Positions 16,417 through 23,995 of a stretch of DNA of 34,785 nucleotides are shown one piece after another. Source of the DNA: an uncultured Spirochaetaceae bacterium (lineage in GTDB: Bacteria; Spirochaetota; Spirochaetia; Sphaerochaetales; Sphaerochaetaceae); assembly GCA_944389115.1 (NCBI GenBank), contig CALXLE010000095.1, forward strand, positions 1-34,785. Reading direction: 5' to 3'. How positions within the stretch are numbered: position 1 is the stretch's first letter; every line of letters starts with the position of its first letter. A program made the translations under genes and the position numbers. The notes beneath the pieces were generated by a model. It ran no database searches and was not told the origin of the DNA. It saw nothing but the letters and a program-made list of their open reading frames with translations.

Positions 16417-16845
16417 ATGAGATACGTTATAAGCAGAAGCACACCAGGATTCGGAGGACTTGATTCATTCTTTGATGATTTCTTCTCTGATGTTTCGACA
16501 AGGAAGTATCCACCTGTGGATATCTATGAGACAGAAGGCGCCTATACTATCGAGCTTGAGGTCGCAGGCTATGGTGCCGATGATATAAAGATCACAGTGA
16601 AGGATGGAGTCATAACAATCGCATCTGCTCCTTCATGGAAGGATCGCATCAGGAAGAGGATGGAGGAGAGAAAGCTCATCGCGGGCGAGATCAGTCTCCC
16701 GGAGTTTTCCCGCTCATTCTCACTGCCTGAGGATTCCGATGCTGCCGCTATAACGGCAGACAGTACGAACGGTATACTTACGATAACAATCCCGAGGATC
16801 AGGAAGACCGAGCCAGGAAGGATTGAGGTCAGAATCGGGAAGTAA
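16417..16845 (+). CDS. Small heat-shock protein, Hsp20/alpha-crystallin family (second copy)
   Basis: Second holdase paralogue, 142 aa. N-terminal arm LDSFFDDFFSDVS, alpha-crystallin domain from YPPVDIYETEGAYTIELEVAG (about 31 on) to NGILTITIPRIR (about 119-130), C-terminal IEVRI motif. An insert-rich loop (WKDRIRKRMEERK) lies mid-domain. The ATG at 16417 is chosen because the sigma-54 promoter would start transcription at about 16378, and AGGGG lies 10 nt upstream of it. It is paired functionally with the 15211 gene; hetero-oligomers such as IbpA/IbpB are a reasonable guess. Confidence 0.93.
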   Translation: MRYVISRSTPGFGGLDSFFDDFFSDVSTRKYPPVDIYETEGAYTIELEVAGYGADDIKITVKDGVITIASAPSWKDRIRKRMEERKLIAGEISLPEFSRSFSLPEDSDAAAITADSTNGILTITIPRIRKTEPGRIEVRIGK

Positions 16846-16870
16846 GCTAGCCTGCTGCATTCTTCTTAAG

Positions 16871-16902
16871 TCACCATCCCGCTGGATGGTGATTTTCTTT
16901 TC
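16871..16902 (+). terminator. Rho-independent terminator of the second hsp20 gene
   Basis: A 9-bp stem TCACCATCC/GGATGGTGA with loop CGCT is followed by TTTTCTTTTC. Confidence 0.92.
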
Positions 16903-16915
16903 TATGCTGTATCAT
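16887..16915 (+). promoter_or_regulatory. Candidate promoter of rsmI
   Basis: TATCAT (16910-16915) ends 7 nt before the rsmI ATG; a weak TGGTGA lies 17 bp upstream, inside the preceding terminator. There is no SD, so a leaderless message is likely if this promoter is real. Confidence 0.4.
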
Positions 16916-16922
16916 CGTTCTC

Positions 16923-17627
16923 ATGAATCTCTATATGGTAGCAACGCCAATAGGAAATCTTGAGGATATGACATACAGGGCCGTTAAGGTTCTTTCCTCT
17001 GTTGATGTGATCGCATGTGAGGATACCCGCCATACAATGCATCTGCTTTCACATTACGGCATAAAGAAGCGCCTGATCGCATGCCATGCCCATAACGAGG
17101 ATGAGAGTGCGAAGGGCATTCTTGCACTTCTTGACAGCGGCAGCGATGTTGCTTACTGCTCCGATGCTGGAACGCCCGGCGTATCCGATCCTGGCGCTAG
17201 GCTTGTGGAGTATATCCGCAGCGAAAGCCGCCATACCATCGTTCCGGTTCCAGGAGCATCGGCATTCGTATCACTGGTATCTGCTGCTGGGAATATCGGG
17301 AAGAGCTTTACGTTTGAAGGTTTCCTTTCACCGAAGAAGGGGCGGAGGCAGAAGCGTCTTGCGGAACTCTTTTCCCGGGATGAGGCTTTCATAATCTATG
17401 AATCTCCGTTCAGAGTGCTGAAGACTCTTGAGGACATAAAGGAGACCGGAAGCTGCCGCATCATTGCAGGAAGAGAACTCACAAAGGCTCATGAGGAGTT
17501 CATCACAGGAAGTGCCGATGATGTTATTGCCTCGCTCTCGGCGCGTGATGCTATCAAGGGGGAGTTCGCTATGATTATCATTCCGGAGGTCGCTGATGAT
17601 AAGCGCGAAGAAGATCAGGACGCTTAA
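16923..17627 (+). CDS. rsmI: 16S rRNA (cytidine-1402-2'-O)-methyltransferase RsmI
   Basis: SAM-dependent ribose methylation of C1402 in the ribosomal decoding centre. The 234-aa tetrapyrrole-methylase-fold protein has the textbook blocks: LYMVATPIGNLEDMTYRAVKVL (about 3-24), ACEDTRHTMHLLSHYGI (about 32-48), CSDAGTPGVSDPGARLV (about 79-95), VPVPGASAF (about 107-115) and FEGFLSPKKGRRQKRL. It is somewhat shorter than E. coli RsmI (286 aa) by lacking the C-terminal domain. The next gene starts 32 nt before its stop, with the SD in the overlap. Confidence 0.95.
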   Translation: MNLYMVATPIGNLEDMTYRAVKVLSSVDVIACEDTRHTMHLLSHYGIKKRLIACHAHNEDESAKGILALLDSGSDVAYCSDAGTPGVSDPGARLVEYIRSESRHTIVPVPGASAFVSLVSAAGNIGKSFTFEGFLSPKKGRRQKRLAELFSRDEAFIIYESPFRVLKTLEDIKETGSCRIIAGRELTKAHEEFITGSADDVIASLSARDAIKGEFAMIIIPEVADDKREEDQDA

Positions 17628-18357
17628 GCCGCGCGTGCAGCTGAGGCGTGCTGCCGATGTCTTCCATGAGGCTGCGGCAGTGGATCTTGATAAGGATTAT
17701 CTTGATGAGGTCTTCTCAATCATTCTCTCATCGGATCTTGTATGCGATGAGGATGAGGACAGGATACGCTGGTTCTACGATAAGGGAGATAGTCTTTCCT
17801 TTGAGGATATCTATTACCATGTGCTGACAATACTGGGCGATACTCCTGCCGACTGGGATGCCAGGGACGAGGAAGGGAATATAGACTGGTCAAAGAGGAT
17901 AGCCAGGGATCATTTCCTCTTTCTTGACCATCTGCGCTCTCCATACAATGTCGGCGCTGTTTTCCGGAATGCGGAGGCTTTCGGTGTGAAGGGGATATAC
18001 ATCGCACCAGGAACTGCATCTCCCGAGCATCCAAGAGCCCAGCGCACATCGCGCTTTGCGACAGAAGGTATTCCCTGGGGAGAAAGGGAGATCTCCTCGC
18101 TGCCTGATCTTCCCGTCTTTGCCCTCGAGGTAGGAGGTGAGGATATCAACAGATTCGAGTTCCCTAGGGAGGGAATCTGCATAATCGGGTCGGAGGAGGA
18201 TGGCATATCCAAAGAGGCCAGAGCCAAAGCAGAGTCCTCTCTTGGCATTGTCTCAATAAAGCAATATGGGGCGAAGGGCTCCATAAACGTTGCATCCGCA
18301 GCCGCCATCATGCTCTGCAAGTGGATGGAAAGGGAGATGGATCAGCCTTTATCCTGA
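17596..18357 (+). CDS. SpoU/TrmH-family RNA 2'-O-methyltransferase
   Basis: SPOUT-fold RNA ribose methyltransferase, 253 aa; the target RNA cannot be read from sequence. Residues 1-100 are an N-terminal acidic helical extension (DLDKDYLDEVFSII, DEDEDRIRWFYDKG). The knotted catalytic domain has motif 1 in DHLRSPYNVGAVFRNAEAFGV (about 115-135), motif 2 in ICIIGSEEDGIS (about 194-205) and motif 3 in SIKQYGAKGSINVASAAAI (about 217-235). GGAGG lies 6 nt upstream of the ATG, inside rsmI. It may act on tRNA or rRNA alongside RsmI. The stop overlaps the convergent Lon-like gene by 16 nt. Confidence 0.9.
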   Translation: MISAKKIRTLKPRVQLRRAADVFHEAAAVDLDKDYLDEVFSIILSSDLVCDEDEDRIRWFYDKGDSLSFEDIYYHVLTILGDTPADWDARDEEGNIDWSKRIARDHFLFLDHLRSPYNVGAVFRNAEAFGVKGIYIAPGTASPEHPRAQRTSRFATEGIPWGEREISSLPDLPVFALEVGGEDINRFEFPREGICIIGSEEDGISKEARAKAESSLGIVSIKQYGAKGSINVASAAAIMLCKWMEREMDQPLS

Positions 18358-20228
18358 CTGTATCTCCAGAGATTTCTCAGTCCATCTTCGACTTTTCTGC
18401 TGAAGCTTCCCTGCGGGAAGGCTCCTTTTCTGTCACGCTCTCCGCTCTCCATGCCTGAGAGCAGCTCCATGCCCTCATCTATCTCAGAGATTGTCCAGAT
18501 ATGGAACATGCCGCTGTCTATGGCCTTCTCTATGCATTCTGGAAGTATGAGTGCTGATCTATTTACCTCAGGTATGATTACTCCCTGGCTTCCCGTGATT
18601 CCCGAGGCTGAGCATGCATTGAAGAAGCCTTCGATCTTTTCATTGATGCCACCTACAGGAAGAAGCGTGCCTGTCTGGCTCATTGATCCAGTTACTGCGA
18701 TATCCTGTCTTATCGGGATTCCGCCGATAGCCGATAGGAGCGCATAGAGTTCTGCCAGGGAGGCGCTGTCTCCATCAACTTCCGCATAGCTCTGCTCAAA
18801 GCATATGCCTGCGTAAAGCGATAGCGGGAATGTATGGGCATAGCGTGTTCTGAGGTAGCCTTCGAGTATCAGAAGGCCCTTATCATGTATTCCGCCTGAG
18901 AGTCCTGCCTCATGCTCGATATTCACGATTCCCTCGTTGCCGGGGGCAACCGCTACGGATATAACGGCAGGAGTACCGAAAGACGATGTTCCACGATCCA
19001 TGACCGCAAGGCCATTCACTATACCTATCTTTGTGCCGGATAGTGCTATCACCATCTCCCCGGACTTGATCTCCTCATTGATTCTGTCTTCAGGAAGGGA
19101 TGCATACCAGTTTCTGAGCTCTATTGCCTTCCTCACATCCGCTGCCTGGATCCTGTGCCGGCCATCGCTGGAAGTTATGCGGGAAGCCTCTTCCAGAAGA
19201 TCTCCCAGAAGCGATAGCTCCGATGTGAGCTTATGCCTATCCTCTGCCAGCCATGAAGAGTAGCGCAGGATCTCCGCATATGCGCTGTCATCTGCGGGAA
19301 GAAGATTCTTCCCCGCACTTTTGAGATAGCTTACAGTCCCTGCTATATTCCTATCATCTGCGGCCATCGTATAGTCAAACTCCGGTGCGATGCGGAAATA
19401 ACGTGTGAACTTAGGATCCTTCTCCATAAGATGATCGAATGTCCCTTCGTTGCCTATGAGTATGACCTTTGTCAGGAGAGGAATCGGGGCTGGACGTATG
19501 CTGCCCATCATCTCTCCCATGACCGAGGAGGATGTAAGCGACCGCACCGTTGTCTCTATATATCGTCTGAACGTCTTCCACAGGGATTCATCAGAGGAAA
19601 TCTCCTCCGCATTGAGTATAAGGAACCCGCCTGCAGCCCTCTGATACGAGCCTATCCTGACAGATAGATGGGGAGGCATTCCCTCCGCAATCATCCCGAA
19701 TAGAGAGCGATGTGATGGATGCATCTCGATTATGGTCGGACGTTTCCTGTCCATTGTCCTGTCTATGACGATGCCCAGTCTGTATGCATCAGGATTTCCT
19801 TCGGCATCAGGAAGGGATGCCAGAAAATCACCAAGAATGGGATCATTCCATTTTCCGGTTATTTCGCTTACAGAGGTCTCTCCGTGCTGCAGTCTTTCCA
19901 GATCGTTCTGGAAAATCCTGGCATCTCCTTTCCTGAATGTAAGGACCCTTGGACGTTCTCTGTCAGCCGAATATGCATATGCGACATCGCATAGTCCTGA
20001 GGTATCATTGTCAATTCTGCCGATCTCCTCAAGCACGGCAGCAAGTCTTCCAGAGCCATCATCGCCGGAGAGGAAGATGTTGTATCCTGCTCTGTCTATT
20101 TCCAGTCCGAGTCTGAGAAGCCCGATAGCACGTTCCTGACCTGTGATTGCCATCCCGGGATCTATATTCCCGAATGAATAGCCTTCGTATGAGAGCGATA
20201 TATCCTTGGCTGCAAGTTCCCTGATCAT
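18342..20228 (-). CDS. Lon-like ATP-dependent protease (LonB/AAA_32-type, S16 family)
   Basis: Cytoplasmic AAA+ serine protease of the Lon-like group, 628 aa from the chosen start. The N-terminal region has ITGQERAIGLLRLGLEIDRAGYNIFLSG (about 25-52), a P-loop-like GDDGSGR that lacks the Walker lysine, as is usual in this group, and FLILNAEEIS (about 203-212). The C-terminal protease domain carries the Ser in DGDSASLAELYALLSAIGG and the Lys in VGGINEKIEGFF, the Lon Ser-Lys dyad. The start at 20228 is supported by an ideal promoter whose -10 ends 7 nt upstream; the reading frame continues 98 codons further upstream without homology. It is shorter than many LonB-like proteins (about 750-800 aa). 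Confidence 0.87.
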   Translation of the reverse strand: MIRELAAKDISLSYEGYSFGNIDPGMAITGQERAIGLLRLGLEIDRAGYNIFLSGDDGSGRLAAVLEEIGRIDNDTSGLCDVAYAYSADRERPRVLTFRKGDARIFQNDLERLQHGETSVSEITGKWNDPILGDFLASLPDAEGNPDAYRLGIVIDRTMDRKRPTIIEMHPSHRSLFGMIAEGMPPHLSVRIGSYQRAAGGFLILNAEEISSDESLWKTFRRYIETTVRSLTSSSVMGEMMGSIRPAPIPLLTKVILIGNEGTFDHLMEKDPKFTRYFRIAPEFDYTMAADDRNIAGTVSYLKSAGKNLLPADDSAYAEILRYSSWLAEDRHKLTSELSLLGDLLEEASRITSSDGRHRIQAADVRKAIELRNWYASLPEDRINEEIKSGEMVIALSGTKIGIVNGLAVMDRGTSSFGTPAVISVAVAPGNEGIVNIEHEAGLSGGIHDKGLLILEGYLRTRYAHTFPLSLYAGICFEQSYAEVDGDSASLAELYALLSAIGGIPIRQDIAVTGSMSQTGTLLPVGGINEKIEGFFNACSASGITGSQGVIIPEVNRSALILPECIEKAIDSGMFHIWTISEIDEGMELLSGMESGERDRKGAFPQGSFSRKVEDGLRNLWRYSQDKG

Positions 20229-20235
20229 CAAGGCG

Positions 20236-20276
20236 ATTGTATGACAGTGGATATGAGCTGTCAAACCGATTATAAT
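20236..20276. promoter_or_regulatory. Divergent overlapping promoters for Lon-like and Nif3-like genes
   Basis: Minus strand: TTGACA (20259-20264), 17 bp, TACAAT (20236-20241), then 7 nt to the ATG at 20228. Plus strand: TGGATA (20248-20253), 17 bp, TATAAT (20271-20276), then 6 nt to the ATG at 20283. The two promoters interlock within 41 bp. Neither gene has an SD, so both transcripts are predicted leaderless. Confidence 0.78.
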
Positions 20277-20282
20277 CGCTGT

Positions 20283-21041
20283 ATGACCGTTAATGAGTTC
20301 GGAGAGGAGCTCTGGAAGAGACTCTCCATCGATGATTTCCCATTTGATATATCCCTCAATGGATTCCAGATCCAAGGGCCGGACAGGGAGCTGAGGAAAG
20401 CAGCGTTTGCTGTGGATGCATCCTTTGCCACGATTGATGCGGCAGCTGAGGCTTCTGCGGATATCCTCGTTGTTCATCATGGGCTTTTCTGGGGGGCTCC
20501 CATTGCTATCAGGGATGCGCATTACAGACGTGTGAAGAGAGCGCTGGACAGCGGACTCTCATTGTTCGCTTGCCACCTCCCTCTTGATGCCCATCCGCTT
20601 TACGGAAACAATGCCCAGATTGCACTCACGCTTGGTATGACGTCATTCGACCCGTTCGGAGAGTATAAAGGCCGGAAGATCGGATTCAAGGGCAGGCTTC
20701 CATTCCCGATGACCGTTCCTGAGGTTGCAAGGCTGCTTGGCTTTACCGCGGAGGGTGGTGTGCACATTATAAAAGCCGGTAAGGACATGGTCGAGACAGT
20801 CGGCATAATATCAGGCGGAGGCGCAGAGGATGTGGAGCAGGCTATTGCTGAAGGTCTGGACCTGTTCATCACAGGTACTGCCGAGCATGAAATCTATCAT
20901 ACAGTACGCGAGAGTGGCATAGACTTCCTCTCCGGAGGCCATTACAGGAGCGAGATCTTCGGTGTGAAGGCGCTTGAGAGAATGGCTAGGAAGGAGTTCT
21001 CTCTTGAGACTGTATTCATAGATGCGGAGACTGGGCTGTGA
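20283..21041 (+). CDS. Nif3-like dinuclear metal-centre protein (NIF3/YbgI family)
   Basis: Hexameric metal-binding protein, 252 aa; often annotated as GTP cyclohydrolase I type 2, but the function is unsettled. Metal-site motifs: ILVVHHGLFWG (about 60-70), FACHLPLDAHPLYGNNAQIA (about 97-116), GIISGGGAEDVEQAIAEG (about 176-193), ITGTAEHE and FLSGGHYRSE (about 196-226). The ATG at 20283 fits the family's usual N-terminus and the promoter; an ATG 14 codons earlier would overlap the -10. First gene of an operon with lspA, whose GTG start overlaps this stop (GTGA). Confidence 0.9.
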   Translation: MTVNEFGEELWKRLSIDDFPFDISLNGFQIQGPDRELRKAAFAVDASFATIDAAAEASADILVVHHGLFWGAPIAIRDAHYRRVKRALDSGLSLFACHLPLDAHPLYGNNAQIALTLGMTSFDPFGEYKGRKIGFKGRLPFPMTVPEVARLLGFTAEGGVHIIKAGKDMVETVGIISGGGAEDVEQAIAEGLDLFITGTAEHEIYHTVRESGIDFLSGGHYRSEIFGVKALERMARKEFSLETVFIDAETGL

Positions 21042-21556
21042 GGAAAGCGTTTCCCCTTCTGCTGACAATCATAGTTATAGCCGCAGATCAGATATCCAAG
21101 GCGCTTATCGTACATTTCATCCCGGAAGGGACGGTTGCATTCTCGTTCTTCAATGACTTTCTCTGGATATGCCATGTACGCAATGATGCTGTCGCATTCT
21201 CTATCGGGGCAGCTTTGCCCGAGGGAGTGAAGTATATTGTCTTCATCGGTCTTCCTCTGATCATAATGATAGGCATCGCGGCATCTATCGTATCGGACAG
21301 GATCCTCGGTCCGCTCACGCCATTCCAGCGCTGGTGCCTTGCAGGGATTGCAGGGGGAGGAATCGGCAACCTTATCGACAGGATATTCCGCTCACTGCGT
21401 GTCGTTGACTGGATATCCACGAACAATTATGGATTATTCGGGATGGAAAGATTCCCAACATACAATATCGCAGATGCGGCAATCGTTATCTCCGTAATAC
21501 TTCTTATTCTCAGTATGCTGATAGGAGGCAGGAAAAATGCCATCAAAGAAAACTAA
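21038..21556 (+). CDS. lspA: Lipoprotein signal peptidase (signal peptidase II)
   Basis: Inner-membrane aspartyl protease that cleaves prolipoproteins before the lipidated Cys. The 172-aa protein has four membrane helices and the two catalytic Asp motifs: GGGIGNLIDRIF (about 106-117) and YNIADAAIVISV (about 145-156). N-terminal VIAADQISKALI and CHVRNDAVAFSIG (about 46-58) also match LspA. It starts with GTG, translationally coupled to the Nif3-like gene by a 4-nt overlap. The next small membrane gene begins inside its 3' end. Confidence 0.96.
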   Translation: MRKAFPLLLTIIVIAADQISKALIVHFIPEGTVAFSFFNDFLWICHVRNDAVAFSIGAALPEGVKYIVFIGLPLIIMIGIAASIVSDRILGPLTPFQRWCLAGIAGGGIGNLIDRIFRSLRVVDWISTNNYGLFGMERFPTYNIADAAIVISVILLILSMLIGGRKNAIKEN

Positions 21557-21836
21557 TACATTCCTGTTCATGCTTATAGGGACAGTTGTGAATATAGTTC
21601 TTCTTCTGTTCTTCATAGTCTTCGGTTTCGTTCTTCTTTCGGTTCTGGCAGCCAAGGTGCCTGGTATCGCCGATTCGCTTGGCATACTGTCTATTCTGGT
21701 TCTCGTCCTTGCGCTTGTTCTTTCATTTCTCATCTATTCGCGCCTGCTGAAGTGGGCAACAAAGAAGTACGCACTGGAAGAGAATCTTTCACCGCTTTTC
21801 TCCTCAAAAAAGAACAGAAAGAGAACCGAGGAGTGA
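21537..21836 (+). CDS. Small two-helix membrane protein downstream of lspA
   Basis: A 99-aa protein with two membrane helices (about 8-38, FLFMLIGTVVNIVLLLFFIVFGFVLLSV in part, and about 47-68) and a basic C-terminal tail (FSSKKNRKRTEE). It starts 20 nt before the lspA stop with GGAGG well placed, so it is co-translated. A similarly placed small protein in spirochaete genomes is often named a leader-peptide processing enzyme, but that label rests on location, and no catalytic motif is visible. Possible LspA partner or assembly factor. Confidence 0.72.
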   Translation: MPSKKTNTFLFMLIGTVVNIVLLLFFIVFGFVLLSVLAAKVPGIADSLGILSILVLVLALVLSFLIYSRLLKWATKKYALEENLSPLFSSKKNRKRTEE

Positions 21837-21837
21837 G

Positions 21838-22812
21838 ATGAGGTACAGAAGCAGGGAGTCGTTCCTTGATACCTACTGGTATTCATTCAATGACGAACCG
21901 GTCGCCACGCGTGGTTCTCTGCTGATACCACGTCTTTCCGATCCGTCTTTTCTTCTGCCTGATGAGTCGCCGGATGCTCTGTGGCATCTTTTTGCCCATA
22001 CATGGCAGGGGGTAGAGCATTATGTCTCATCATCGGGGCTGGAATGGGAGAGAGAGCATCTGGTCTTCTTCAGGGGGCATTCCCCATTCATCCACAAGGA
22101 AGGCAATGTCTATTACCTTCTTTATGAAATCCACGATACCGAAAGGAAGCGGAGAAAAAAGGAGAAGCTGACGGGATCGCGCATAATGATGTCTACTTCC
22201 ACGGATCTTGCCTTATGGTCCGAACCCCGGATGATCCTCGATGCTAGGGCTGTTCCCCGTGCTTCATACCGTGGAGGTAAGCCAAGAGTGTCGAGGCCTC
22301 AGCTTATAAGATGGAATGACAGTTATCATCTCTATTTCGGAGCAGGGGAGACAAGGATATATGACACAGGGCAGAAAGCCTCTGCGTTCTTCATGACAGC
22401 GGAATCCTCTTCCATTGATGGGCCATACAGCATAACCGAGAAGCCTCTTATCATACCGGATGGGGAAAGCAGGTACAGAAGCCTTGCTTCAGGATCTGTC
22501 AGAGTGATCCCTCTGGGGGATGCTCTCGGTGCTATCGAGTGCGCGTACTTCTATGATGAGAAGCTAAAGCGCTCCAGATCCGCGATGATGCTTATGACAT
22601 CGGAAGATGGTATCTCATGGCATGACGAAGATCTCATACAGCTCTCTCCAGAGGAAGGCTGGGCCTCCAGGTGCATAACAAGCTGTGATGCGCGATATAA
22701 GGAGAATGAAGAGACATGGTACTGCTATTATTCTGCAAACGCCATTGATAGATCCTTCAAAGTTCCATATGTGAAGGAATCACTTGGGCTCCTCCTTGGC
22801 CGTTCAAAATAA
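21838..22812 (+). CDS. Beta-propeller glycosidase-like protein (GH43/GH32-like fold)
   Basis: A 324-aa protein with the repeated blade pattern of five-bladed propeller glycosidases: PRLSDPSFLLPDE with an early Asp (about 30-42), LWHLFAHTW, HSPFIHKEGNVYYLLYE (about 80-96), SRPQLIRWNDSYHLYFGAG (about 152-170), SGSVRVIP and a final YCYYSANA strand. No signal peptide, so it would act in the cytoplasm. Exact substrate and catalytic residues cannot be fixed. It begins 1 nt after the preceding stop, as the fourth gene of the Nif3-lspA operon, an unusual partner for lspA. Confidence 0.65.
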   Translation: MRYRSRESFLDTYWYSFNDEPVATRGSLLIPRLSDPSFLLPDESPDALWHLFAHTWQGVEHYVSSSGLEWEREHLVFFRGHSPFIHKEGNVYYLLYEIHDTERKRRKKEKLTGSRIMMSTSTDLALWSEPRMILDARAVPRASYRGGKPRVSRPQLIRWNDSYHLYFGAGETRIYDTGQKASAFFMTAESSSIDGPYSITEKPLIIPDGESRYRSLASGSVRVIPLGDALGAIECAYFYDEKLKRSRSAMMLMTSEDGISWHDEDLIQLSPEEGWASRCITSCDARYKENEETWYCYYSANAIDRSFKVPYVKESLGLLLGRSK

Positions 22813-22824
22813 TAATGCTATACA
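22796..22824 (+). promoter_or_regulatory. Candidate promoter of envelope protein gene
   Basis: TTGGCC (22796-22801), 17-bp spacer, TATACA (22819-22824), followed by TAGGAG 8 nt before the ATG at 22843. Confidence 0.42.
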
Positions 22825-22842
22825 TCATATTAGGAGTTTTGT

Positions 22843-23361
22843 ATGAAACGAGTTTCTCTTATCCTTATTTTCCTTGCAGTGACAGCAGCAGTCTGTTCCG
22901 CCGTTGATTTCGACTTTGTCGTAGGGCAGAAGACCTCTGCCAGCCTTGAGTTCGATAATTCAGCAGGGGATATGAAGCCTAAGTTCCTCTTCAATGTGGA
23001 TGCTGAGCTCGATATGGATTTCAGCAAGGGCCATGGCATGCTTGTTGTCGTCAATCCATACTCAACCGGTGGTTCTGTTGAGTTCGCTTTCAGCACAGGA
23101 TACGCGTATCAGGATTCGATAAGCAGCAATGTGGATATCATTGCGAGCGTAGGGCCTTCATTCATCTTCTCTTCGAGCGGGGTAGGCTTTGCCGTATTCG
23201 CTAATGTAGATTTTGACATCTACGTTACGCAGTCCATGTTCATCAGAGTCGGTACCGGCATTGAGATTGGATTCGGAGATTTTGGCAGCCAGGAGTTCGG
23301 CAAGCGGGATCTTACAATCAACATACCGCTTCCTGCGCTTGGGCTTGGCTGGACATTCTGA
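22843..23361 (+). CDS. Putative small outer-membrane beta-barrel protein
   Basis: A 172-aa exported protein of no recognised family. A clear signal peptide (MKRVSLILIFLAVTAAVCSA, cleavage about 20) precedes alternating hydrophobic/polar strands (FDFVVGQKTSASLEF, FLFNVDAELDMDF, VEFAFSTGYAY, VGFAVFANVDFDIYV, LTINIPLPALGLGWTF). It ends in an aromatic Phe within GLGWTF, the usual C-terminal signature of outer-membrane barrels. A strong SD lies upstream. An 8-10 strand barrel is the likely fold; function unknown. Confidence 0.75.
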   Translation: MKRVSLILIFLAVTAAVCSAVDFDFVVGQKTSASLEFDNSAGDMKPKFLFNVDAELDMDFSKGHGMLVVVNPYSTGGSVEFAFSTGYAYQDSISSNVDIIASVGPSFIFSSSGVGFAVFANVDFDIYVTQSMFIRVGTGIEIGFGDFGSQEFGKRDLTINIPLPALGLGWTF

Positions 23362-23433
23362 TCCGCGGCGCATCAAGCTGTAATTCCATTTGTGGACCGT
23401 TTCTTTTAGAATAGTGGGGGAAAGGAGTTTCGA

Positions 23434-23847
23434 ATGAGATTCAGATCGGTGGTTTTGTCTGTTAGTCTTATCTTTCTTATCATAGCTGGAACATCATGCA
23501 ATACCAGATGGGATACTACATGGGCGATTCCTTTCCCCGAGTCATTCAGAGGGCAGTGGGCTTCCGCAGATGGCAGCAGTTCTGTCAGGATAACCGATAG
23601 CAGGTACACTATTTCAGTGACCGGGCAGAGCTCAATTACGAATGAAAGCGAGTACAGATATAAGTTCGACTGGATAGAGCCTGATATTGTATCAGATACG
23701 CTTGTCACTGTGACTCCGACAAATGTCAGCGGAACAACAGGACGTGTTGATACATTCACGATAAATGATGATGGTACGCTGTCCATCGATCTTGGCGGTG
23801 AGAATCCCCGTTCATTCGGTCCTTTCACAAAGCAGTCTTCGAACTGA
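23434..23847 (+). CDS. Putative lipoprotein of unknown function
   Basis: A 137-aa exported protein. The N-terminus (MRFRSVVLSVSLIFLIIAGTSC) is a signal peptide ending in a relaxed lipobox, with Cys at about 22, as tolerated in spirochaetes; LspA would process it. The mature part is beta-rich (FRGQWASADGSSSVRI, YTISVTGQSS, GTLSIDLGGE) and lipocalin-like in rhythm, though no family is recognised. SD AAAGGAG lies 7 nt before the ATG. Confidence 0.7.
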   Translation: MRFRSVVLSVSLIFLIIAGTSCNTRWDTTWAIPFPESFRGQWASADGSSSVRITDSRYTISVTGQSSITNESEYRYKFDWIEPDIVSDTLVTVTPTNVSGTTGRVDTFTINDDGTLSIDLGGENPRSFGPFTKQSSN

Positions 23848-23853
23848 GGATGA

Positions 23854-23882
23854 TTGCATTTAAGCGTGATTGCTGATATATT
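23854..23882 (+). promoter_or_regulatory. Promoter of tRNA-Ala
   Basis: TTGCAT (23854-23859), 17-bp spacer, TATATT (23877-23882); the expected start point is about 5 nt before the tRNA. Confidence 0.62.
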
Positions 23883-23893
23883 CTCTCAATGCT

Positions 23894-23966
23894 GGGGAAG
23901 TAGCTCATCTGGTAGAGCGACAGGTTCGCAATCTGTAGGTGGCGGGTTCGAGCCCCGTCTTCTCCA
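23894..23966 (+). tRNA. tRNA-Ala (CGC)
   Basis: A complete 73-nt cloverleaf without encoded CCA: acceptor GGGGAAG/CTTCTCC with the alanine identity pair G3:U70, D-stem GCTC/GAGC, anticodon stem ACAGG/TCTGT around loop TTCGCAA (anticodon CGC), T-arm GCGGG-TTCGAGC-CCCGT with a terminal G:U. Confidence 0.94.
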
Positions 23967-23995
23967 CTAAATACAGCAATTATAAATGTGTCGAT

